Source: Mytilisepta virgata
Taxonomy: Eukaryota > Mollusca > Bivalvia > Mytilida > Mytilidae
Assembly: GCA_028015205.1 (NCBI GenBank)
Contig: JAPWFG010000020.1
Span: 1,054,001 to 1,118,000 of the forward strand
Length of the DNA: 64,000 nt
Reading direction: 5' to 3'
In this document: piece by piece, positions 49,399-63,500 of the stretch
How the letters are laid out: each line of letters starts with the position of its first letter
Position numbering within the stretch: the first letter of the stretch is position 1
The notes under the pieces: model-generated
What the model saw: the letters and a program-made list of their open reading frames with translations, nothing else
Databases searched by the model: none
What the model was told of the DNA's origin: nothing
Translations under genes and position numbers: made by a program

Positions 49399-50547
49399 AC
49401 TAGAGGTTCTCAAGAGCCTGTATCACTCACCTAGATTAACTTTTTAACTTGAGCAGTCTGTGTTGCAGTCAATTTGGCTGGTTTTTCTATCAGGTTCTAT
49501 GTTAAACTAAGTTCGACTGTGGCAGCCATCTTGATTGACAGTCTAGGTCAATGGACACAATGCTAAAAGAGAACCATCTAAGGACCATTACTGCTAGGTC
49601 TTGTTCCAACTGGCTTAGTGGTTTCAGACAAGATTTTTAAATGAATTTTCCCATAGGGTCCTATATTAAGCTAAGTTCGGCTGTGGTGGCCATCTTGGTT
49701 GACAATCCGGGTGATCGGACACAATTCTGAAAGAGGACCATTTAAGGACCATTGCTACGAAGTCTAGTTCTAATTGGCTTAGTGGATTCAGACAAAAAGA
49801 TTTTTCAATGAATTTTCCATAGGATCCTATGTTAAACTAATTTTGGTTGTGGTGGCCATCTTGGTTGACAGTCCGGGTCATCGGATATATTTCTGAAAGA
49901 GAGCCTCCTAAGGACCATTACTGCCAAGTTTGGTTCCAATTGGCCATGTAGTTTCATAGAAGAAGATTTTTTAAATCATCCCCCCCTTTTCTATTATTAT
50001 TAACAGCTGCCGTGTCGGTTGGAAGTCGGGGATGCTGGACATATTTTTGGGACCATTCCACCAAAGTTTGGTTGCAATTGGCCCAGTGGTTTCAAAGAAG
50101 ATCTTTAAAGGAAAGTTTAGGCCGGACACCGTATTCAAAGGGCAAAGACTCCTATAAGGGGTCAATCAATGATTTTGGTCATGACCTATTTGTAGATCTT
50201 ACTTTGTTGAATATTTCATTGTTTACAGTTTGTCTTGATCTATAATAACATTCAAGATAATAACCTAAAACTGCAAAATTTCCTTAAAATTACCAATTAA
50301 GGGGCAATAACCCAACAAAGGGTTGACCGATTTGTCTGAAAATTTCATGGCAGATAGATCTTGACCTGTTGAACATTTTTACCCCATTGTCAGTTTTGCT
50401 CTAAATGTTTTAGTTTTAGAGATACAAAATTGGTTCCATCTGGCCCAGTAGTTTCAGAGGAGAAGATTTTTGTAAAAGTTAACGGATGACGACGGACGCC
50501 AAGTGATGAGAATAGCTCACTTGACCCTTTGGGTCATGTGAGCTTGA
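49399..50547 (+). mobile_element. Hairpin-ended tandem-core repeat, copy 5 (family A, full length)
   Basis: Starts AACTAGAGGTTCTCAAGAGC (one arm base changed, giving a G-T pair). About four core units follow, then GACGGACGCCAAGTGATGAG and the hairpin AGCTCACTTGACCC-TTT-GGGTCATGTGAGCT at 50514-50545. Lies downstream of DOCK-D. Confidence 0.85.
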
Positions 50548-51503
50548 AACCAAAACAGGCATCAACAATATATTAGTAGTAATTTTTGCAATATGAGCAC
50601 ACATAAGGCTAAATGGCAAGGTTAACAAATTCAAGGCAAAGAAAAAAGAATCACATTTGTAAATCTAAAGGCACCAAGATCCATCACATAAATATATCCA
50701 AAACACAATGCATATTTTCCCTTATATACCATTTCCAACAAGACTTTTAAAGTGGTTTTATATTGATAAGAATACAACATAAACCTTTCATAAACTTTGG
50801 GAAAGTGGTCTGAAAAATCTTTAATTTCTCTTTGGACTCGTAAGATTTTTTTACGCAGTGTTGGTCTTTCTATGAATCATGCAAGCATTTGTAATAATGA
50901 ATTAAAGACTTGTAGAATTACTTCCACATAGAGATTAAAACATTACAACAGAGTCTAACACAATTTAATGAATTATCTCCATTTCAGATTGATTTAAAAA
51001 AAAATCAGATTTATTTCTCTCAAAAGAAGAAACAAAAGAAAGCATAAATGTGGTTTTTGTGGGCACAAAGTATTTTTAAATGCAAATCCATGTTCAATTT
51101 TTTTTCTGACTATGATTTTTAGTGATACCTATACTTTAAATAACAAATAAAGAGGTAAAATATGACATAAACTAACATTAATCTTTCTTTCTTAGTAATA
51201 ATATAAATATACTTTTATAGTTATAAATGTCGTTATATCTCACACTTCAAAATCTGATATATTTTGTAAATAAACTACAATCATTTACAAATTTGAAGCA
51301 TATTATCTATGGCAACTTAGATAGTATGTAAATAAAAGAAAATATTGTATGACAAATGAAAGATTTTACCACAATGAGGTAGCTCATGACAGATAAATTG
51401 GACATTCAATAACTAATTAATAACTACAAATTTTAAACATTTAACTATAACAGAATGTCATTGTACTACCCATAGTTTTGATTTGATTTCAATTAGTTAC
51501 CCA
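50548..51503 (-). other. Likely DOCK-D 3' UTR and flank
   Basis: Directly 3' of the DOCK-D stop on the minus strand. An AATAAA lies at 51010-51015 (about 490 bases from the stop). No other feature seen. Confidence 0.4.
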
Positions 51504-51593
51504 TCATGCTGAGCTAGCCCCTGAACTACTGTTAATATTTAATACTGCTTGTGAAGTTCCCCTAGACAGGGTCCCGCTTTCTGTTTTGATGAT
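51504..51593 (-). CDS. DOCK9/10/11-like: DOCK-D last exon
   Basis: 29 residues and TGA: IIKTESGTLSRGTSQAVLNI then NSSSGASSA. Separated from the previous exon by a 3.6-kb intron. Acceptor TTTGCAG. The serine-rich end recalls the vertebrate DOCK-D tail but lacks its terminal valine. Confidence 0.8.
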   Translation of the reverse strand: MIKTESGTLSRGTSQAVLNINSSSGASSA

Positions 51594-54500
51594 CTGCAAA
51601 GATAAATATACATAGTTATTTCTGCAAGTGTTTATATTATTATATTATACAAATATTGTGAAAAATTTTGGTTAATAAAAGATAGAGTAACTTTCAATGC
51701 CTTTACCTTACACATTCAATGTGAGTATATAAAGTAATAGCAATTAAAATATTTGGTCAGTTGGTATGAGGAATTTGTCAAGATTCTCAATAATTCAAAT
51801 TTCCGGAAATCAAATTCAGGACATTCTGAAATTGTTTTATGAAAGTCATGAAAATGAATTTTTGAGGTTCGTAAATATTTTGATCACAATACCGGTAATT
51901 TCAATCAATTCTTCACACCATATATATATTCTCTAGTATTCTGATTTCTTGACTATTCAAAACAGATAACTATACAAACTGTATCCCTTTCACATGATAA
52001 AACCCTTCTATATAATATCCAAAAAATTTATAAATGTCATTAAAATTCTGCAAGATGCACATCACAATAAATTTTTCTGAATTCATAAACTGCTATTTTA
52101 CACTTTAGAGTAGCTATAGGGTTTTCTATGATTTATTGTGATTTACTACAAATCAAAGAACAGTTCTTTAATAGTTATATCTGTAAATAAATGGTAAAAT
52201 TTAATGCTAACAGAAACTGGAAAAACAATAGTACAAAAAAGAAGCAGCAATGTTGGGTATATAGCAGTTGCTTTGTTATTTTCTAACATAACATAAATCA
52301 TGCAAGATTTCTGTGGAAATGGATTAATTGATCAAATGTCTCTTAGATGGAAATCTGGTGGAAAAAAAAATTGAAGGTAGTGTGGAAAAAGGCTTTTTCA
52401 ACAAACAGAAATCATAAGTACTGAAAAGTGGGAAAAATTGACTGTATACAGATGTATCAACCATGTTAAATTCTGAAATTGAACCCTACATATTGTACTG
52501 GCTCATATCTGTTAAGATTTTTACTGTTATTGGTGTATATAATAAAGCAGTTACCAAAATTCCAGTTAAGATAAAGCAAATAATACCCATTGCCACTTTC
52601 CATAATATACAAAAAAACCTAGAGATTGTGTCTGTAAGAGACAGATGCCCCTGGACATAGAATTCATATTTATCAATTTATGACATTAAGTAATTTTGAG
52701 AAATATCCTAAATATACAAAAGTTTCACATTAAATCCTGCTTATATTAATTTGCATCCCATAAAAAATATTAAATTCACAGTTACTGGAGTCACTCAAGC
52801 ATGAAATGTAGGTCCCCGAGAGTATTCGCCAACCCACTCGTCAGACTTCTCTGACATGATTATTCATTGATTTGTTACAGAAATTACCAGTATTTAGCAA
52901 AATTCAAAAATAATAGAAATACTAAGGGTTCATTCTTTGTATTGCACATGGTAGATCTCCTTAGCTGAAATTTGGCTTCCTATTTCGGTATTTTTGGTTG
53001 AGTACTTCTTGTTTATATAAGTTTGGTTTTTGGTCTTCCAAATGTTTCTGTTTTAATGCTGCTGATGAGAGGTAACTCCTTGAAATACATCATATACAGC
53101 ATAGTATAAATTTACTATATCTAATATTAGTATTTTTGGATTGTTATTATGGTGACTCAAATGTTGACAAGTTGTGTTGTACTTTGTAAGATTGTTCTAG
53201 ATGTGAAATATTATTAATATATTATCACAAGTTCTTTAAAAATACACCTAACCAAAGTCACTGAAGCAGAAAATGTAGGTTATGGTAACACAAATGATGC
53301 TGATTTTTGTACTATATGTTGTACTATATAAAATGAATGAGGTGGTGTAATATAATTACCTAAACCAACCTAAATGCAAAAACTTAGCAGAAGGATGTAT
53401 GTATAGAAGGACATGAATAAATCTATATGCCCCTTCCACATATGTAGACAGGGCCTAAACAACTAGTACGGATATATATTAACTGATCTAATGACTGTGA
53501 AGTATGGCCAGCCGTTTTACTATTTATTCTAACTTTAAGATATCTTATATAATCAAGTTTTTATAAGACATCTCATAAAGTATATAAGATATCTTATAAA
53601 GTTTATAAGATATCTTATAAAGTTTATAAGATATTTTATAAATATTTTTTATATAAGATATTTTATAAATATTTTTTTTATAAGATATTTTATATACTTT
53701 ATAAGATATCTTATATAGTTTATAAGATATCTCATATAGTTTATGATATCTCACAAATTTATAAAACTATATAAGATATCTTATAAACTATATGAGATAT
53801 CTATTAAAGTTTATTAGATATCTTGAAGTTAGAATAAATAGTAAAACCGCTTGCCATACTGAAGCCTTAAAAAGCATGTCTTATGATTAAAAATAAATCT
53901 GTAAGATGTATTTTTATTAATTATATGTTTTCAGCAATTCGCATCAGTAAAGTTTTGAACTGGATGTAGAAAATATGGGCAGATATTCCAGTTAAAAAAT
54001 ATATATCTATCTCAAGCAATTAATTGCTCACCTAGCTCACAAATGTCCTGAATAAATTCTTCAAACAAAATCTACATGTTCAAGTGATAAAAGGTCAAGC
54101 AAAGGGACAGAACTTTTATTGTTGTTATTCATCTTTAAGTCACAATTTAATCTGCATAATGTCCAGTGGGCAAAAGTTTAGTCAAATAATGTATTATTCA
54201 AATTATTTAATATATGATCTTAATTCAGTCTTTTTTAAGTCTCATTTCACTGTATATTTTTGGAACAAAAGCAAAATAGTTAAAACTGCAGTATTGATGA
54301 GTCATGGTTGTTTACAGTTGGCAACAAGATTTCTGATAAAAATACCATTTTCTAAGTATTGGACAATCTAAAAGTACAAAGTGATGGCCAGCACTCGTAA
54401 AAAAAAGTTTAAGTGAAAGTCTTTCACACTAAAGAGATTCAAAGTTCTTATATATGCACATACATGTACAAACTAAATAGATTCCAAGTTATGGTATAAG

Positions 54501-57500
54501 AAAATACTAACTACTCTTTCTTCAATCAAATTATCGTGCCATATCATATTGTGTGTGGTTAGTTATCACACCCTTACCTTAGTTAATCTGAAGCTGTTAG
54601 GAAATAGAATTAAATTATCTGACCTGGATAATCATCTCAAATTTACAGTAGTGTATTCCAGTATTGTAAGAAAAACTACACAAAGAAAATTGTTGTATGT
54701 ATGTTAATTGGAATTTTCACCTCAGATACAGGACGACACTCCAAACTTATATTTTCTCTCTCAAAATGCAAAAGAAACATATGGCCCAAAGATGGAATGC
54801 TAGTATCCTGTGTGAAGTCTGTGAAAAAATGAATTCCTCAATTTCTCACCTTTAGAAGAACTGAGTTAGGCAGCTATAATCACTGGACTTTTGTATAAGA
54901 GTTCATAGAATGTATCAGGTGAAAATATCAACATCCACAATACAATTCAAAGCATACAAATAAATGCTATATTTTAGTATCAAAATAAGATAACAGAACT
55001 TATTTATGTTAATTTAAAAAGATTAAATTTATGTATTTTGTTTTTTAAACAGAACAGATCATTAAGTATCTGATACTCACTGGAAACTCTTATCATATAC
55101 CCAGTATAGTTTACTGATATATGAAAATAAATGGATACATACATGTATGTGCCAATGTGACACCATCATGTTAAATTATCCATTCAAAAAATACTCATAA
55201 ATCTAACTCATTACCTTTTCACCAAACATATCAGACAGCCTATTCACTATATCCTGGAAGCCTGTTTTTAATGATTCATGGTACTCCATCTGTGCTGTTG
55301 AGACTAAGGTGCCATTCAGATCTACTGCCTCACTACACACATATACAAAGTCTCTGTAATAATAAAACAGAATACATGTACTACTTTTATATATGTTGTA
55401 TAAAGTATACAGCAATGATAAAATGGCACACTGGAGAAGATCATTCTTTTTCTTGACACCTATAATTTAGTATATTGTAAAGCTACAATACATTTAAATA
55501 GGTTTTTATTATGAATGATGTTCCTTTCTCATTTGCTTTAATATCATTACAAATTTTTTTATAAATTTTCCATACAAAATAAATAATTTAAATAAGTCTT
55601 TAGGCCCAGCAAACAGATTTTTAGTTCCTTGGATTCTGCCGCTTTGATTTTCAGACTTTGTAAATTTTAAGAAAAAATTTTTTGCTGCTTCCTTTAGGGA
55701 AAATGCTGATACTTCTCCCCAAATTCTTCACTTTTCAAGAAATTAAAAATAAGAAATTTTTGCTAACTCCTAAAATTTTGTAAAAAATAGGGTTATCTTG
55801 GATTTTTGGCAATATTTTAGTTAAAAAATCATGGCCTGAAAAAATATAGTCCTCAAGAAAAAAAAATTAAATTAAAATTTCGCTTGCTCGCACTTATTTT
55901 TGCAATAAAAAATCCATAGAACTAAAAATCAATGTGTTGTGGCCTTAGTTGATTTAAATACCACCAATATCAAATTTCTTAACTGATGTAGATATTTCCC
56001 CCATCAGAATACCTTTAAAATGGTTTACTCTATTCCGTATAATTTTATGTATTATAAATACTGACAGTGGATGTAACAAATTACCTAAAAACTTCTTTTA
56101 ACGTTTCCACTTTACTTTCAGGAAACTTAGAAACTTTTTCCTTACTGAGGAAAGCTTCTGCAAAGACCAAAGGACCTGCATTAACCTGTAATATAAATAA
56201 TAATGGAGAATTTTCAACATAATTAAATATTCACAATCACCAGACCTGTATAAATTCTACAAATCTGGATTACATGTTTATGGGTACAATATTGTTGTAA
56301 CAGTCTGTGAGAAAATAACAGTTATTAACAAAGACAAATTCTTGTGAGTCTTCTTTAAGACAATTATTCAGCATTTATGAAAACGGTCAAGCATATTCTT
56401 CTTAAGTTTGTGGCAATGTTACCAAAAATAACAAAGGATCTTTTGAACATTATGAAAATATATGGAATTTTGAGAAGAAAAAGACATTAAATGTGTAAAA
56501 TATCATATATATGAATTTGATTTACCTGTGCACTAACACTACCCTGCAGTTTGAGCTGGAGTCTCTTTACATCAGGATTAGGTAAGTTAACAACTTCTCT
56601 CATTTCAGCTATTTTACACTGCATCTGATCAATAGCTACTTCTATAGGACTCAGTTCCATTTCCTTTCTTTCACAAACCAATATTCTCTTTTTAACATAG
56701 GGGAAAGTGTGTGTTGCTTTAAAACAAATTAAGTACATGTATATGCACTAATCTGGCTTTATTATATAAATCTAGTAGATCTATTCAAACAAAAAAATTT
56801 CTACACATCTTTTAAAATTAGTATATAAATAACTGCAAAATCTTGACATCAAAACACAGATATATGTTTTTACATGTTACAATGTTCAATGATGCAATTT
56901 TCCCTCACTGACCACAAAGTCAGGCTGGGTAATTCATTGATAAATTGAAACTGAAAATTCATCTATACTGATCTTTTGTAATTTTAAGTATAACCCAGAA
57001 ATCTTCAGCATATATTTCAATTTTTGGACTCACTTTTTGACAAAAAAATGAATCTTTCTATTTAAGTACATATTATTTGTTATATAGGTTGAAGACAATT
57101 AATTTACACTTATATTGTGACAACCAATCAAAGAGGAATATATAACCAATGATAACCAATCAAACATCACTATATAATGAATGATGACCAATCAAATAGG
57201 AATATAAAACAAATGATGACCAATCAAACAGGAATATATAAGGAATGATGACCAATCAAATAGGAATATATAAGGAATGATGACCAATCAAGTAGGACTA
57301 TTTAACCAAATAGGTATATATACTCAATGGGATTACCTACTGCAGTATGACAGTTTGTGTCGTATGTTAAGTTGAATTCTAATGATATTTAAACTAAAAA
57401 TCTTATATACATTAACAATCACACTCACATAATCAACAAAACACAAGAATTTTAAGTCATAAATACTAATACAGGTAGCATTAAACAGTAAAAAAATATT

Positions 57501-60500
57501 AAAACAATTAATTTTCCATACTTACTACTCAAAATTGTTCTCCTTTTGTATTGTTTATCAATATCTCCATGTGCCTTGCCTTCTTTTGTGAAAGGTGTTT
57601 CATACATGAACCTTCGAATGTTATTATTTCTCTCATAATCATTCAGTCTCTTCTGAAGTTCACGTTCATCAAAATATGGTGTTACATGGATTACTTGTAT
57701 ATGACAGTATCTGTTATCCAACTGATTTGCATCAACCTGATATTAAGATATAGTCTTTTCAAAAATACTGAAGACTTTTGTTATAAAATACTTAAAGTTT
57801 CACATATGTACTATTTCTAAAGATCATTTAAAACTCAATTAAAGGTACATGTATTAATGTATTCACTGTTATATAAATATATTTGCATGAAAATCAAATA
57901 AAGTAAGAATGTTGCAAAACAGCTCACATGACAAAATAATACGATCAAAATAAATGGAAATGGTGAACTGTTAAAAGGGGCATAAAACGACTTAAATGTA
58001 CAAGATACACATGTCAAACAAAACCAAAAACAAAATCATTAAAAAACAACCAAAGTTAAAAGTACAAATATATTGACCAGCATTATGACAAATATAGCCT
58101 TGAGCATGAAAAAATAAATAGATGTTGACTCTTAGAAACCAAGAGCAAGAGTTTTTGGTAAAACAGTTTCACTTCTAGTTTTGATAGAGGTGCTTTAGTT
58201 CTTTAAAGTGTTATACATTCTATACTCTGTTTTAAATGGTTTCTTTTGTTCCTAAAGGTGTTGTCAAATAATACACATTTTAAAATTTGTTTAAATTTCC
58301 ATTTCATCAAATAGTGTATAACTTCAGTTACTCAAACTCTGTGGACTTTAAAACCACGAGTATGTCAAAGTCCCACCAGAAAACTGTTATTCTTTAAGAC
58401 TGAACAACCCTAAAGCTTTAACTGTTTTTGTTAGCCCCTTGAACAATTAAAATTCTGTAAATTCCATTTAATTTTATATTGCAGTGAGGCCATAACTACA
58501 CATAGATGTTAGAACAAAAACATTATTTTCCTTTATGAAATACTCCAAATTTTCTAATCATTTATGGCCATACCCTTTTAGAATCCTGGATAAGTTTAAT
58601 AATCTCTTTTCCATATTTTTCACCATATATCTGACTAAGTCGTTCACATACTTCTGGTAAGCTAGTCACTTTTGGTTCCTTGTAGATGTATTCTTTTCCA
58701 TCTTCATCATCAAAATATGACTTAAAATAAATGAACAAAAGTTAATGGAAATAAAAAATCACTGAATCATATTTTTAGGATATACCTGATCATCAGGACT
58801 AAACCAAATTTGAAACCAATCATTTTCAAATTTGTACCAGTATCATACTTGTGATAAACTTCATATCAGTAGATTTTTAAAATATCATCAGGGCCCAGTC
58901 ATTCAACTTCCGATGGTTTAATAAAACACTACATTTAACTTGTGATTAAATTTTGCCCTCAATTAAACGAGTTGAACAACCGGGTCCAGGAGTTCACATC
59001 ATAGTTATTTCATACTTTTTCTTAATCAATACAACTAATTTGGTAAGCATTTTTATCAGAAGGACACTCTAAATATCAGGAAATTTATACCACCATGATG
59101 AGGATCATATGTATGCAATATTCAGTATGCATTTCTAGTACTAAAATTTTATTAAAGAACAATATAAAAGTTTAGGATAAAGGGTCTGTCTTTCATTTTT
59201 AATTTTGAACAATTAGTCATTTCTTATAACAGTATTCATCCTTTTAGTAAGATTTTACTCATTTATTATAGTCAGACCTATGTAAAAAAAAGTACACCTG
59301 GGATGAAAAAAGTATTCATTATGAACAGAAGCTCTTTATACAGTGGTTAATTTTACAAGCCTTATTCATGACAGCCATTTCCAAGCTTTTCAAATAGATT
59401 ATAAAGTAATCAACCTAAATTTTTAACCAGAAAATCTACCAGTATATCTGATATCTCACCCCATATAATGCCACTCTGAAATATTTCCCTAATAATCTTT
59501 TGCCAGTCTGGACAACTTCACTAGCTTTTGTATAAGCCTGGGATAAACTCATGTAGCTAGCTGCTAATCTCTGTAAACAAATAAAATTGTTTTATATAAT
59601 ACCTTAAATGCAAAATGAATTACAAACTTTAGCTAAAACGTCACAATAAATTCAGTTATTACTGAGAACTAGAGGCTGTATCGCTCACCTAGACTATGTC
59701 CATCTTGACTGGCAGTTCCAACTGGCTCACTGGTTTCAAACAAGAAGATCTTTCAGTGATTTTTCCTTTTAGGTCCTATGTTAAACACTGTTCGGCTTTG
59801 GCGGCCATCTTGGATGAAGGGTTGGTTCATAGGATTCAATTCTGAAAGAGGACCAACTAAGGACCGGCTCTGGCACCCATTTTGGATGGTGGGCAGGATC
59901 ATGGGATACAATTGTGAAAGAGGACCACCAAAGGACCATTGCTGCTAAATTTTGTTCCAATTGGCCAAGTGGTTTCAGATAAGAAAATCTTTAAGAAAAT
60001 TTCCCAATAAAGTCCTATGTTAAACTATGTTGAGCTGTGGCAGCCATCTGAGATTACGAGTGAGGGTCATTGAATATAATTCTGAAAGAGGACCACCTAA
60101 GGACCATTGCTGCTAGGTTTTGTTCCAATTGGCCAATTGGTTTCAGACAAGATCTTTAAGTAAATTCCCCATTTGGTCCTATGTTACACTATATTTGGCT
60201 CTGGTGGCCATCTTGGATAGTGGACGAGGTCATTGGATATAATTCTGAAAGAGGACCACCTAAGGGGACCATTACTGCTAAGTTTTGTTTAAATTGGCTA
60301 AGTGATTTCAGACAAGAAGATCTTTAAGTAATTTACCATAGGGTCCTATGTTAAACTATGTACGGCTCTAGCAGCCATCTTGGATGACGGGCTGGGTCAT
60401 CAGATAAAATTCTCAAAGAGGACCACCAAAGGACCATTACTGCCAAGTTTTGTTCAAATTGGCCAAGTGGTTTCAGACAAAAAAGATCTTTAATTAAATT

Positions 60501-63500
60501 TCACAATTGAAATTCTGTAAATTTCATTTCATTTTATGCTGCAATGAGGCCTTAACTACACATAGACGTTAGAACAAAAACATTATTTTCCTATGTTAAA
60601 CTATGTTCGGCTCTGGTGGCCATCTTGGATGACGGGCCGTTCATAGGATATAATTCTGAAAGAGGACCATCTAAGGACCATTATTGCCAAATTTTGTTTC
60701 AACTGTCCCAGTGGTTTCAGAGAATATCTTTAAATAAAGTTTACGACAACGATAACGACAACGACAATGACGGACGCCAAGTGATGGCAATAGCTCACAT
60801 GGCCCTTTGGGCCAGGTGAGCTACAAATGATACAAGATGATTATTGCAATAATCTAAAATACTTTTTCACAGTAACATTCTACAACAATTTGTACTGAAA
60901 TTGGATTAATTTATCTTGCATTTATTGTTCATCAGATATTGTAATAAATAAATGTATGCATTATGAGTGTTTAAATTTTATACTTAAAAATAAGTTTTTA
61001 GCTTTAAAGTATTCCCTTTGTCAAAACTCTTTGAATATACAGTCGACTTTCATTATCTCAAAGTCCATCGGACTGTGAAAAAATTCGAGATAGACAAAAT
61101 TCGACTTAAAGGCAGCCGACATATTTTCCTAGTTATGAAGGGAGGTAATTCCTGTAAATCTAAAATCTCTGCAGGTGCCGGAGTAGAGCAATAGCTTATA
61201 TTACTATAGATATATTTATAAAAATAATAAATAGTTCAAGAAAAATTGATTTAATTAGAAGAAAAAGATTTGAAATTCCGCACTGTGTAGGCATCAAGAG
61301 CAAGACGACAAATAAATCATTAAATTTGTTAACTTGATGATTAAAAATATTTGTAGATAAATTGACACTTATTAATCTACTCAAAGTGAATTGTTTTTAC
61401 AAACCAATGTGAATTCTCAATAAATCAATAGCACAAAAAATCAATCAACACCAACTGTCAATTACTGGAAGTAAACTTATCTGTGGAGACATTTAATCTG
61501 TAAAATGATGTTTTGACAGAGGATAAATATTCAACATAATAAAATTTTCATTGTTTTTATAATTTAGGACTCAAAATTTAGTTTTAGAAGAAAATTTGAC
61601 TCATGAAAATTTAACTAAATAGGAGTCAAAATACATATATTTGCACTGTAAAACATTTGGGACCACAAAAAAAATTTGACTCATCCGAAAATTCAACTCA
61701 AGCGAGTTTAAGATAACGAGAGTCGACTATATTTATTTAATACTTTTGTCAAACGACTTTTCATTTTGTAGGCAAAATGTCATATATTAAATCATTTGAA
61801 AATTATCTGCTTGAAAAAATAATTTTACAAATTATATGTTTATAACATGCACTTGTTATATGACTTCTCATATCTACTTCATTTATACAGTGTTTGTACT
61901 TTATTTAGAAGTTCTTTAATAACCGTTTATCTAGTTAAGAAATATCTATACAGCCTAATGCCATATAGAATATACAATGCAGACGAACCTCATAATCCCT
62001 ACTGAATTCATATATAGGGATAACCAATTTGTAGATTTCTCCTAACATTTCATATCTCTCAGCCAGCTCTAATGACCTTGCTGCCTTCTCTAAATATTCT
62101 ACCATTGTCTCCTATAAATAAACACTTTAAATATTTACACAGAAATTCTGAAAAAAATTACGGAACAAACTAGCATGTCTCTGTGTATGAAACAAATATT
62201 ACTAATTTGTATTAACTATTGCCTGTTTCAGTTTAATCGATGATACATGTAGAATAATTTGAAAATGTTGATTTTTTTCAATCGACAGATTTTTCTAAAT
62301 GTAACAAGCTGTATGACTGACAGCAATCTGGGTTATTCTTCTTTACAGGTACTTAGAGCCAGCTGCCTGCCCATCTACCAAACCACACAACAAACTTATA
62401 AACAGATGTTTTTTCCATATGCACATAAAAATGTAAATCATGTTAATGACAATGAGACACAAATCCTAAAATAGAATCCTTAAAATTATAAAAAAGAAGA
62501 AAAGGTAATTGTATGTTGTAAGTTTTAATTCAAATTGACGTACATATGTAATGTATGAACAGACTGAAAATATGAAACTGACTTGTAACAAGCATTTAAT
62601 TTTTACCTCTGTATATTGCACATCCTGCATTCCTGAATCATCTTTAATGCCACTTTCTTCTTTCTCTATGTTTGGTGATATTGTTCTAAATGCAGTACAA
62701 CCTTGAGGAAAACACCCTGTCAAATAAATGTTTATGTGTAATTATTCATATATACCCATACATATATCATTCTATTATTTTTATAGTGACATAAAATTTC
62801 AACAAATTTGTTTTTTCCTAAACAAACGAAGAAAAATGCATTGAAAACAAACACATGCTTCCTAATTTTAATTATATCCAGATCTATAATATTATATTCC
62901 ATAAAATTTATGAAATGTACTTTATTATCAAAAGTATTGTGAAGTTTACAGGAAATATTAAAAGTAACACATTGAGGGAGGAGGCAAAAATATGTTCTAA
63001 TATTTGATATATATTTTCATAATTTACATGTACATCCAAACCTTTATGCATAATCTTCAAAAATGCAGGGAAGCAGAACAGATACAACCTACAGTGTGTG
63101 AATTTAACACAACAATATAAAACATGCTTTAAGGATATTTCAGAAAATAATAAAAACAGGAAAGGGATAAACATGAAGCTATTTGAAACCATTTCAATCA
63201 TATTTATGCAAATTAATTTAAAAAATATATATTTTTTTCCTTCAAATTATGTCCTTTAAATTGACATGCAGTATCGTGTCCTTTTACAATTTATCATGAT
63301 TCAAAATTAAGTGTTGATATTACAGCAAAAAAAAAACCAAACAATTAAAGTATGTAATTCCAAAGACTTCCCAGAGAAAACACGACTACAACACATTCTG
63401 ACAACACATTTTTGAAAACATTCAAACATATCTTTATGCACATTATTTATCAGACAAAAATAATAAATGACATTTTAAATACATTAAAAAACATTAACCA

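Noticed and set aside
53545..53754. Protein of repeated KISYKLYKISYK
   Set aside because: Produced by the AAGATATCTT tandem palindromes.
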